Origin: Tomocerus qinae
Lineage: Eukaryota; Arthropoda; Collembola; Entomobryomorpha; Tomoceridae
Assembly: GCA_020055645.1 (NCBI GenBank)
Contig: CM034547.1
Coordinates: 15,780,513 to 15,844,512 of the forward strand
Length of the DNA: 64,000 bases
Reading direction: 5' to 3'
Shown one piece after another: positions 51,410-62,400 of this stretch. Numbering within the stretch: the stretch's first letter is position 1; the number at the start of each line of letters is the position of its first letter. The notes under the pieces were generated by a model. It did no database searches and had not been told where the DNA came from. It saw only the letters and a list, made by a program, of their open reading frames with translations. The position numbers were made by a program, and so were the translations under genes.

Positions 51410-52336
51410 GTGTCGTCATTATCAGTTGATTTTCACTACTAAAAATTGTTTCCAATCAGACATGACGTCATTTTGACGCCACCAAGCATGATTATGATGG
51501 GAATAGGATGAGTCTAAAGTGGCCTATAATGGCGAACACATTGTTTTATAGTGCATCAAAGCTAGTAGAAGTAAAATAGGTTTGGAATTCCTGGTAGTCT
51601 TTTTATGCTGTTTAGCTGTTGTGACGTCACACGGTGACAATTTTCCTATGCTTTTAAAGCGGGAAAATTTCTTGCAAAAAATGGAAATAAATGTTTGGAA
51701 GAATTTTTCCGCCCCATGGAAATAAGTAGGAAAATTGTCGTCGTGTGACGTCCTAACATCTAAGTACACAACCACAGTGCCTGGGAATGCCTCAGGTTGG
51801 AGTAAAAAATCATATAAAATCATAAAAACTTTGATAATCATAACATCAGCTATGGTAGAGTCAAGTAGATTGTGTATGTAGATATTGTGTAGTAAATGAC
51901 AAGTAATTAAGAAATAACTAGCAATAATATGCAATTTACAGTGTTACATCACAATTCGGCAACATAGTAGGCAGTAGGTATATAGTCGAACAAATTACAA
52001 TACACCTAATAGTATGCCCTCACTCACTTCATTATTATACTTAAGCATCAAACAGATTGGCCAATTACTACTATAGTTTACATTACATTAGAGTTGAACA
52101 GTGCGAGTTGGATGCGTGCATGTTTGTGCTTACGATTAGATATTGACACTCTTGCAATGTGCCTTGTGAAGTAAATCTCTTTATCCATGAGATTCAGATA
52201 AAGCGTTGCATGTCAAATTACGCCTACTCGTAATACTATTTTACACACTGTTCTGTTGGTGAAGTATAGTAATAACTTGGTGTTTGTGCGAGTGAGATAT
52301 TCTTCAAATTGACGCGTAAATACTTGAGACCAAGAA
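51410..52336. other. Upstream region of the C45 hydrolase gene
   Basis: Contains the hairpin element at 51617-51758 and a CRE-like tgacgtca site near 51463. No TATA box could be assigned to the downstream gene. The minus-strand open frame 51524-51934 crosses the hairpin and looks spurious. Confidence 0.45.
51617..51758. mobile_element. Small hairpin MITE with CRE-like ends
   Basis: The left end 51617-51633 and right end 51742-51758 are inverted repeats matching at 15 of 17 bases and containing gacgtcacacg. Similarity continues inward (gacaattttccta on both sides, then gggaaaattt against its counterpart), so the 142-bp element folds into one long hairpin. No target-site duplication is obvious. 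It lies about 210 bp from the end of the foldback element. Confidence 0.6.
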
Positions 52337-54597
52337 ATGGCAAATAATATTAAAAAACTGGAAATACTAAATTCGTCAGAAGACATCCCTATTATTCATG
52401 TCCGAGGAACCTATTTCAGTGTGGGCTATAGAATTGTGAGTCGATTTATTTTATTCTCAAATATTCTCAATTTCTCATTACTAGTTAAATAACCAATATT
52501 ATATTTACCTATACCAACACCATTAGACCACAATGTTATTCATTTTGTTCGTGCTGAGGCTGAGACACGTGTAGGTAAATGCTATAATTTAGATATGGAC
52601 TTAATAATGCTTGATGCACAACTTACCATATAATGTGTTTATTCATGTGAAGAGTTATAGGTATTTGTAGAGTCGAGTTCTAAATTAGTTTCTTAAAGTA
52701 AAGAAATAAAATATTAAACGAACCACTTGAAAATGATTGCCCTAATGAAATTAAACATTTGTCAAATACAAATGTAGCTACTTGAATTTTGAATTATTTG
52801 AGTAGTGCAATGGCCTTTTAGCTTCTACTATAATGTGTACCATGCTTTTAAGTTGATTGATGTATGAAAGAGTATATAGAAGAAAGTTCAAGCTAAGTTT
52901 GTATCAGTATGCAAGTTCATTTTCTTTTCTTTAGGGGAGAACATTCAAGTCAATGATAAGAGAAATGCTTGAGACATGGGCCTACTTCAATGATGCACTT
53001 CTGCCCAAATACCAGGAGCCCAAAGGGCAAGAAATATATACCAACTCTTTGAACCTATGTAATAAGAAGTTTCCTCATTATGTAGAAGAAATTAGGGGAA
53101 TGGCTGAAGGATCCGATATTGATTTTTACAAAGTAAACTTCATCTCCTTACTCTAATAATCGTTTGCGATATACAAAGTGATGCAATTGTAGTATCATTA
53201 TAATAGTCACTATATTACTCTATATTTTATAATACTAATTTGGTTTAATTTATTTTTTAAATTCAATTTTGTTAACTGTAGCTGTTTCTGTTGAACATTG
53301 ATTCCATGATCACTAGTGAGGATGGTGTCGTCGATGATTGTAATGAAGTGTTTTGCGACAGACATGAACACACACTCGGAACTGGGTGTACATCTATTAT
53401 CTGCAACAAAGATGAGGTCTTACCATCCTGCAACTGTGGGATAAATTATACATACATTAATTAACATTATAAGGTTTTGGTACTATCGTGTACCTTGATC
53501 ATTACCATATTAAATAGCCTTTATGATTATATTTATGGAAAATACATACAAATAGCTTAATGTTAATTTGTAGATTGTAATAGGACACACTGAAGATGCA
53601 GCATTGGAAATCGGTGACAATATTTATCTAATATGCGCTGAAATATTAAATGAGAAAGGAGAAACTTTGGAAAAATTTACGTCTCTAGCATACGCTGGGC
53701 ATTTACCGGGCTATACTATGGGCTATAATCATTGCGGCAAAGTTTATACTGTAAACACTTTATTTCCAATTGTGAAAACAACAGGCACACGTACGTACTA
53801 TTTATTTATTACTACCTGAACAATGATTGATAGTTCAAGAACATTTAACAAGGCTGACAATTATGAACAATAGCCAGGGCTTTCATTGCAAGAGCCTTGC
53901 TCAGCTCGTCTAGCTTGAAACAAACCATCACTATTCTGGAAGATGAAGGCACAGGGATCGCTGATGGATTTAGCGTCAATTTGGGTTTTAAACACAAGAA
54001 GTACCCGGGTTACTATCAGTTCTTTAATATTGAAATCTGTCCACCCGTAGAAAATAGTGACAAATCAAAAATTAGCATAGTCGAAGTCAAGCGTGGAGAT
54101 TCACACGTTCATTGTAACAAGTAATTATATCTCATCATGAACGATACTTTGCAGAGTTATTATATGAACCTTGAAAATGAACGAAGACTAAATCAATTTC
54201 AAACATTTATTCTTTGCTAGATATTTGAGAATAAAGGCTGTCGAGCCTCACTTTCCCCTCTCATGCAGTACTTGTCGTCATGATACAATTAACAACAACT
54301 ATCAAAAGATTAATGGAATCGAAGATGTCAAAAGCGCCCTGAGTGACCAACATAATGGAGAATTTCCGATTTTCATGAGCAAAAAAGACAGTAAATTCTT
54401 TTTCAAAACAGTGGCTGTTGGTAAGATCCATTGAAAATGTCTCCCCTATTTAAATAATCTGATGATTTATTATTTTTATGATAAGAAGTCTCCTTTGCCC
54501 AATAGGAATCTTCGACTTGAAGAATAATGTATATAATGTCTACATAAATCCTCCGTCAATATCGTCTCCTGTAGCTGTCATTAAAATGGACTTATGA
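52337..54597 (+). CDS. C45-family N-terminal-nucleophile hydrolase (tan / acyltransferase-like)
   Basis: Exons: 52337-52435, 52935-53132, 53282-53416, 53574-53794, 53878-54120, 54221-54420, 54506-54597; 1,188 nt, 395 aa, all phases consistent. The family includes Drosophila tan (N-beta-alanyl-dopamine hydrolase, about 387 aa) and fungal isopenicillin-N acyltransferase; its members self-cleave before a Cys that becomes the nucleophile. Here the GTGCTSII motif places that Cys at residue 135. Other family-like segments: HVRGTYFSVGYRIGRTF at the N-terminus, GMAEGSDIDFYK before the nucleophile, AYAGHLPGYTMGYN, and YYQFFNIEICPP. There is no signal peptide, so it is probably cytosolic or peroxisomal. 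The start codon is followed by a short hydrophilic lead. AATAAA follows 18 nt after the stop. The true substrate (beta-alanyl amine, acyl amide or other) cannot be read from the sequence. Confidence 0.88.
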
Positions 54598-54615
54598 AGA
54601 AAAAAATAACTATTT

Positions 54616-54621
54616 AATAAA
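54616..54621 (+). promoter_or_regulatory. Polyadenylation signal of the C45 hydrolase gene
   Basis: AATAAA beginning 19 nt after the stop codon. The position suggests a very short 3' untranslated region. Confidence 0.6.
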
Positions 54622-56003
54622 CAAATCCAATGTATTTTTAACTTCCTTGTATGTATTTGTTATACATATTATTGACCTTTTATGAAATCAAAGAGTTCTT
54701 ACAGTTCTTATCATACATATAAATAACGCATCTATTTCTATACATAAGAACAATAAAACATTATTGTAGCGAATATCAGAGCAAATTTTTTACCGTGTGC
54801 TTCCGTTTACGTGTATTAAATATGAAATTACAATATTAAAGCATTTTCTATATACTAGTTGTTGCACTTACCTCTGCAGGTATGTATTAATACTAGTATG
54901 AACTATTTTTATAAGGTCGAATTCAGGATCTCCTCTATATTTGTTGTGTTCGAGGTCTGAAACATTACAGTAATTCCAATATAATGCAATTGCTCAAGGG
55001 TACCAAATGAATATAGAAAATGATTTTCAGAAATAAACGGTAATTCTGAGTGCCGGAATTACGACTCACATTCATAAATGGTTCACAATTTATTTTGATG
55101 TGTATGAGAGTTTTATTTATACAGCAAAGGTACTATTCAACTATTTACTATACAAATAGCAGACAATTTAAAGGAAGCATTTGGCACGATTGTCTCTAAT
55201 GTCAACTTTTCCATTGAATTATATATCTACAAATATTATGCATTGTTTTCTGTTTTCATGTATACTGCAAATGTGCAGCACAACCACAAGCTAAACTAGC
55301 TGACAAAGTGTTTTATACATTGCATGTTCTATCTTCTATCTATGGCAAGGTAGACTTAAATTGATAGTGCTTATTGTTGTTGGAAAAAACGCTTTAAAAT
55401 GAAGCGACACTTTATGTTCAATGTTACCTATTGAAAAGAGACAATGCAGGTAGACAAAGAGTATAATGTGCTGAAAAAATGTTTGTGATTGTGGGAAATT
55501 CACCTGGTTTTTAAAGGAGAACTAGACAGGTTATTTATGGGTCCTACCTGTTGCTTGGCCCATAAGTCAAACTAGCGAAAGTTGTTTTACAAATTGATTG
55601 GAATATCCAAGCATAAGATACATATATCACATCATCAACAATGAGGCTGTTAATTTATGTGGACAATGAATGAAATTATTAATTATTTACTATTCCACAA
55701 ATGCTACCTTAGAACTTACGAATGTCAGTGATGCAGACAAACACGTTTTCCTGAATGCCTACTCGCTTGCTTTGCTGAGTAGCACACTAACACAAAACAC
55801 AGCCATTAGGTACACAGATTTTCATATGTATTTAACTGTTTACCATCTCTGCAACATCACAGATCTAATATTTGCTTAAGAGATTTACTGTGTTTGTAAG
55901 CGTCAATTTCGCAGACAGGAATGATTAATTTTGTGATGCTATACATTTAGCTGCTGTAACTAAATATTAGTTGTTTTTCGTTTGTTACGTATTAATTTAT
56001 TCA
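54622..56003. other. Intergenic spacer
   Basis: No gene, RNA gene or repeat could be supported between the C45 hydrolase and the first cysteine-rich gene. The open frame at 55670-55879 has no recognisable features. Confidence 0.5.
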
Positions 56004-56076
56004 TATAAAAGCAAAGTATAAACAGAAAAGTGGAATACTCCTCTTCCAGGCGAGCCTCGAGCTATTCCAAGTAAGT
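56004..56076 (+). promoter_or_regulatory. TATA box, 5' non-coding exon and strong donor of the first cysteine-rich gene
   Basis: TATAAAAG at 56004-56011 is followed about 30 nt on by a plausible start region. An exact GTAAGT donor lies at 56071-56076. The matching acceptor (ttctctacag, 56621-56630) opens the exon containing the start codon, giving a 560-nt intron in the 5' untranslated region. Confidence 0.45.
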
Positions 56077-56691
56077 AGCTTGATTTTTCAAATTAAATTA
56101 AAGTTGTAAAGTAGTAGACTCTTGTAGAGACTTGTTTCTAGTGGGCTTTAACTACCTATTAGAGACGGACCTCCACACAGCACAATAGAATCTTTTTATT
56201 TCAATGACAACGACAACCTTCCCCTTCAACATTCTCAAGAAGTAATTATTACCCAATAGCTGCATTACCTCATCACATCCGTTGTACAAAGGACACCAGT
56301 ATAGAAAGTAATCTTGGCAGATAATTTACTCTTGGCTATATTATAGACACAGTCGTCGGATGTACCTTTAGACCCAAATCCATTATATTAAGTGCAGGTG
56401 TTTTGTATTCTAAGTGAAACGGATCTAGCTACTAGCTAACTAAATAGGTACTTACTATCTCTTCCAAAGCTCGTTTGTTTGTTGTGATAGCTTATCATTT
56501 CATTCAAATCAAACTATTAGCCTGCACGACACAGATTAATATAAGCTCCACTACTTCTGGAAATTCAAATAGATTTCCTTTATAGCAATATTGTCTTAAT
56601 TTAAAATTCAGTTTTATCGTTTCTCTACAGTTCTCTTCTCAAGGTCCACAGTCTTTGTTCACCTCCAACCTACAATAACCACAACTAGAAC

Positions 56692-57681
56692 ATGGCGTCT
56701 TCTATTTCGTTAGCAATTTTGGTCTTCCTTTTTGCAAACTGTATATTAGCTCTTCCTTCAAAAGACGGAGCAAAATTACCCGGTGAAAATTTGAAACTCA
56801 CTTTTACAAGCTCTGGTAAAATCATACACACTTTCTAATTTCCTGATATTTTTTAAAGTAATATTCAACTCAACGAATTTTTATTTTTATGAATAGATGA
56901 CATTCCTGCTGGGTTTTCTCCTGACTCTCCAAATGCTGATGAGATGCAACGTGAAGAGAGACGTATTGAGTACCCCGCATGTCAAGACGGAAGTGGAGGC
57001 CTTTGTGTAGGACTTGGAAAGTGTCCTTCAGGTCATAAAATTTCTTCCACCAATCCACAGGCATGTAAAGCAAGCCAAGAATGCTGTTCCACGGGTGAGT
57101 ATCGATAAGCCATAAGTATTTTTCGGCAGGTCAAAAATGCCACAGAAAGTGACATTCTCAGTAATAATCAAAACATTTGCTTTCCTTGAATATCTCACCA
57201 AGAGAAATATAATTTTATTATGCGTCTGTGCCATGCGCTACTAAATGAATCAACCCTAGAGTAAGAGTATGTGCTCATTCTTACACCTTTACACTTAAAT
57301 AGATTGCCATTTTTCAACGTTTACTTTTTGAAAACTATAAATAAATGTAAAATTAGTATATTACTAATGAGTAGGTAAACGAAACATCATCAATCGTTTA
57401 TTAGTGTTACCCTCAGAATTCATAGGTCTTTGACACTCAAAGGCCACACTATTACCGGTTTTGGTTCTCCAAAAATAATTTTGAATGTCTTCTAACGATA
57501 GAGGCGGTTTTACTTAGTGTTAATTTTCTGTTTTCTATCTTAAGTACCTGATGATGAGAAATCCTGCCAAGGTAGAGGTGGACAGTGTACTGCTCAAAAA
57601 AATTGTGGAAAAGCTCCAACCATTAAAGAAGCAACAGACTGTAATCGACGAAACGGTGAAGTATGCTGCATCTTTTTGTAA
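56692..57681 (+). CDS. Secreted two-domain cysteine-rich protein, carboxypeptidase-inhibitor-like (copy 1)
   Basis: Exons 56692-56815, 56897-57094, 57545-57681; 152 aa. Residues 1 to about 20 form a signal peptide (hydrophobic LAILVFLFANCILA). After a linker come two six-cysteine modules. Module 1 (70-105) has spacing C-x7-C-x5-C-x13-C-x5-CC; module 2 (115-149) has C-x6-C-x5-C-x11-C-x7-CC. Each module has its own exon bordered by phase-1 introns. Spacing, the GG before the second Cys and the short hydrophobic tail after the final CC (IFL) resemble tick carboxypeptidase inhibitor, whose C-terminal residues enter the protease active site. I infer a secreted metallocarboxypeptidase inhibitor. 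Clip-like or defensin-like antimicrobial proteins are alternatives. AATAAA lies at 57806-57811. Confidence 0.8.
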
Positions 57682-58669
57682 TAAGAAATTACGCAAAATA
57701 GTACGGTTGCAATAATACGAAGATACGAGTCCAGGTATAATGTATGGGGAATAATGAAGTTTTTATGAAAATTACCAAAGTGCGAAGATCTTTTCTGTGG
57801 TGGTAAATAAATTACTGTTATGATATATTCCTTTATGAAAGCAATGTTCCATTTTTACAACTTCAACCATAATTTATTTGATCTTTGTGATAGTCTGAGC
57901 TGATTATCTTTTCTGTATACTCTAGTAGAGCTATTTACATAGAGATAAGCTAAACCTTTAGATTCTTTGGTACAATCGGTGCTGTTCCAAACTTCCAAAG
58001 TCTTTGTATAATATACAGAATGGATTATAAATATACTAATTGCTAATAAAAATCAAAGTAGATATTATTCAATACTACCAAACATTTTAATATTACTTTC
58101 TCGCACACTCTATACTATAATGGCCAGAATAGTCTTGTTTAAAATTTCTCCAATATATATAAAGTATGAATGCATATTATTCAACGACGCCTGCGACCAC
58201 TTTAAACCATTTTTCATAACACTAGTTAGCTTAATTGCATAATAAGTAATTAGTGAATAAAATTGATATGATTGAATTACATGGACGATGCAATGCAAGT
58301 GTGTGTAAATGTGTATAATATATATGCAATTGTACATGAAAATATCACTGCAACCAAGTGCAGTTATTCAAAACTACAATAATGTCGAGCTGTGAAATAA
58401 ATATATACCCTTGTTAGTTATTTAGGAACTATACAGAGGGGATATTTTATATAGTATCTAATGATTCTCAATAATAAGTTAGAATTTTAGTATTGGCTGA
58501 CATTGTTAATTTATATAGATTTATATCATGATGGGCAAAGGAATTAATTACTATGATGCAATAATAAATGTATTACAACAGACTGCGTAAATGGTAAAAA
58601 TATTCATCTTTGCACCTGCTACATTTCACTATGACATAAGGAACAGACGTCATCTCAGATTGCAGTAGC
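57682..58669. other. 3' UTR of copy 1 and spacer between the tandem cysteine-rich genes
   Basis: The polyadenylation signal for copy 1 is at 57806-57811. The rest is A+T-rich spacer without a recognisable gene. Confidence 0.5.
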
Positions 58670-58676
58670 TATAAAT
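58670..58676 (+). promoter_or_regulatory. Candidate TATA box of the second cysteine-rich gene
   Basis: TATAAAT, 117 nt before the chosen start codon. It would put transcription initiation near 58700. Supported by position only. Confidence 0.3.
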
Positions 58677-58792
58677 TGTCTACGACAAATTCTATTAGTA
58701 ATTCTATTTGAAGTGCATATCCGCATTTACGAGCTGGAGTGATTTCAAGAGTGATACAATATAGTGAACCCAATTTTGGAGAATTACTAAGC

Positions 58793-59479
58793 ATGGCCCC
58801 TAAAACTTTTAATCCCAATCCGTTTTCGAAAACCATTTGGATTATAGCTTCCTCTTTAGTATTCACTAATTATGCCTATTCTTACCCCACAAATTCTACG
58901 ATTGAAAATATCAAGCCTTCTGCTGGAAATCTGAAATTTACTTTTGCTACAGGTGCAGTGCCTTTATATTACGATCAATTCATCCTAATTATGGTAGATA
59001 ACTTCCAATCTCTGTATTATATAGTTACATAATTGTTATAGGAGAAGTTCCTGAAGGTTTTCAAGAACTAGAGGTCCGAAATAATCCTACAGAACCAAGT
59101 AAGAATAATAGCTCAGAAAAAAGTTACAATTTATGTCAAAATGGCAGTGGAGGACTTTGCGTGCCAAAAGGAGACTGTCCAACCAACCTTAAACCTCATG
59201 ACTCCAACGTAACTGTGGTCAAAAACGAAATTTGCCCTGCCGATTACGAATGCTGTTACGGATGTAATTTTAAATAATGAATAATTTCATAATTACATTA
59301 ACCTAGGTGTTTGTCAAATGAATGTTTTCAATTTTTAAGATCCTGAATACGAAAGATCATGCAGACTCCGTGGCGGAGGATGCGTTCTGATATCTGAATG
59401 TGGAAATGCACCAAAATTTCGGGATGATGCTGAATGTGACTCACGAAAAGACGAAATTTGTTGCATTTTAACTATCTAA
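58793..59479 (+). CDS. Secreted two-domain cysteine-rich protein, carboxypeptidase-inhibitor-like (copy 2)
   Basis: Exons 58793-58952, 59042-59263, 59340-59479; 173 aa. It is a paralogue of the gene 1.1 kb upstream, with the same three-exon structure, the same phase-1 junctions and the shared GNLKFTF / GENLKLTF and NGSGGLCV / DGSGGLCV segments. The start at 58793 is preferred to an in-frame ATG at 58739 because it puts the hydrophobic signal segment (IWIIASSLVFT) near the N-terminus. Module 1 (85-125): C-x7-C-x5-C-x18-C-x5-CC. Module 2 (135-169): C-x6-C-x5-C-x11-C-x7-CC. The protein ends four residues after the last CC (ILTI). Module 2 spacing is identical in both copies while module 1 has expanded by five residues, so the C-terminal module appears more constrained. 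Confidence 0.8.
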
Positions 59480-62400
59480 TCAAACTTGACACTGCTGTAA
59501 CTGTTGTTCGAGTAAGCATCAAGATAGTCAACATTATAAATGTTTTATATAAATGTTTTATTTATTGTTCTATAACATTTTTTCAGCAAAATGCATATTT
59601 GCAATTTCGATTTTTAGAGCTTAATGGCTATTTGCGTACTTAACTTGTGTAACAATGTTCATTTGCTCCAAAAATATTGATTCACATTTCAAAACAAATT
59701 ACTAGTATGTTTTTTGGGGTATCTGGCAGATAGATGTGGTATTATGCATAATGCTATAGACCAAATTAAACAAGACCGTTAACTTTTTTATCCATCGTAA
59801 ATAAAATCTCTACTAGTTTTGTAACTATCAGATTAACCGTAGAACAACAATTTGGTGAAATTGATATACGTTGGAGTTGGCATCAGCGAATTTTTAAATC
59901 TTGTGTTCATTAGAATACAATAATACAACTTTCCTTAGAGGTATTCTACATATTCCTGCAGTTTTATAATATGAGCCCATAAGGTGTTCCAACTTCCAAG
60001 AAGGTGAGCTCGGACCAGAAAGTACTGATAATATTCATATAGTGAAAAGAGATTAATATTACACATCTAATTTTTAGTTGTGCATGATCAGAAGAGAAAC
60101 AGACCTAGGGCATTTTAAATGCAAATGAAACAATTGGCTAACATAAATTGCTTTATCCTTAGTAAAATTCTCAGACTGTGAATTTGAACTCACGACCAGA
60201 AAATAAGGAAAGTCCTGCGTTGTAAAAAGAGACTGAGGGAAGCTTTGTTTGATATGTAGCTGTTGGCATTTCGCATGGCACTATCGGCATCATTTGAACA
60301 AATAAAAAATGAATGCAAATGAAATGATATTCAAGCCAGGAGCTATAAATGGGGATTAGTCTCACAGCCTGTGAACTTGTGTACTAAGGATAAGCAAAAG
60401 ACCTTTTTATTAATATTGTGAACTGAGGAGAAGATAAAAGTCAACTGGCTGGACAGGAGGTATCCTTCTCAACCACAACAACTAGGAGGCCTACAAGCCA
60501 CGTTGCTCTGAACCAAATCGAACGAAAAAAAATCAGCAAGTCACCTTTTTACGAATAAGAAGAAAACCAAATCATAATTTGAGCGAGTCTAACAAACCAA
60601 AGATGGACTGAGTTTACCTACGGCCTACCTATCAGTGCTCGCACAAATTGTAGTTACATATTACAAACATGGTACATTCATTACACACATCGAACATACT
60701 GCCTACTTACTTTATTACACCTAAGGGCAGTTTGAGGGTCAAGTGTGACCTAACCGGTCTAAGAATCCCGCGGCCTTTCTTTAACTCCTTTTCCTTTTGC
60801 CTTCGTTCTTTTGCATGTTGTTTCTTTCAGTTGGAACTTCAAAGTCATGTCCATCGTCATTTTTATGTGTTCATTCCAAATCTCTTTTTTTGCTATTAGA
60901 TTATTAGTAACTTAATCCCATTGTTAATAATGTGCAACAATGACTTCTTGCTGATATGCAAACGTTTCTCTCCTATCATTACTAAATACTCGAGAGATAC
61001 ATTGATACAAGACAAAGCAGACAATAATCGTCTTATCCTTGTCCCATATCTTATCTTCTTATTGTCCTGACCTTAAGGTACAACCGAATAAATTATAAAA
61101 AAACATCTCTGACCGAAAGACCATCTGTCCCAATTTCCTCTAATTTCGGGCCACTCACTCCTTACTCCTCGGTTCTCTTCATGCACTAAGCATTCCAAAT
61201 TCTTAAGCATTTAAAGAAACTTGAATGAATTTCCGGTGATGAACAAGGGAGATGATATGAAGCAGACGGCATAAATTAGATACACTTGCTTCTTATGTAC
61301 CGGACTTGGAAATCCCCTTAGGGAACTGAATAATTTGACATGCATGTTTCCCTTTTTAGAAGATCGCAGTTTGTGGCCTATAGAAAAATTCGAAACCATC
61401 AATCGCATAATTTGGAGAGATATTAGATACCATGTAGCTCCCAGACAGAATAAAATGCAGACAGCCAGCAAGAATACTACAAATCCTCTTCAGTTAAAAT
61501 TTTAACAAGCTCTTAAGTTCACCTGATGCCTCCTTTGATAACTTCTCGACAACGTTCTCATTTTCTTGCGCAATTGACAGAACTGACAAAAGCAGTTTAC
61601 CTATAGCGTGATCGCATGCTGCGTGTAAATATACATGCTAATCTGTGTAACTGCGCGATGATTTTCATCTCAATACTTACCTTCTAATAATATTGTAATT
61701 TTTATCTACTGCCGACTGATGTTTTCTAGTGTTGTGATATTCTATTGTAGTGCCTACTCGTAGTAAAAAACAATTAATATTTCAACTGTAGTATATAAAC
61801 ATGTTAATTTTTTAGTCTGGATCTTGCCCAACTTTGTATTTATGTGTAAACACTACGTATAAAATGCTGCGTGCCTAATGTCATGTGAAATCAATTTACA
61901 AGGTAGCTGAGTGCAAACATTGGTTAGTAACTATTCTAATGGAATAAGATATCTCATCCCAGATTAGTATTTACTGATGGCAGAGTCTGAAGACCTGTAT
62001 TTTCGCAACGTTCTAGAAGCTACAATGTTTATCAGTTCAGTCAAATATGGATTTTACCTTGCATGGAGTGATAAATATCGACAAATTGTCTCGTTCACGC
62101 CAATTGAATGACATTTGGCCCAGACTGTCATACCTGCTGTGAGAAAAACGAAATCCTGGCAGCATTTTAACATTTTTTAAAGCTATGCCACGTAATATGG
62201 ATTTGGTAATGTTGTAATGTGATATTCTGATGAAATGTAGTACATGATGTATGTATCTACAACTAAATATGACCATAATGAAAAGTTTTCGTCAAATAAT
62301 AAGACTCGGTAATGGTAATGTGATACTATTTGTTCTGACTTATTAGCATTTTTTAAGCCGCCCTGGTAAGTTTTTCGACCTGTTTAACATCTGTATTTCC

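Noticed and set aside
51524-51934. 136-codon minus-strand open frame
   Set aside because: It crosses the hairpin element at 51617-51758 and has no recognisable domain or splice signals.
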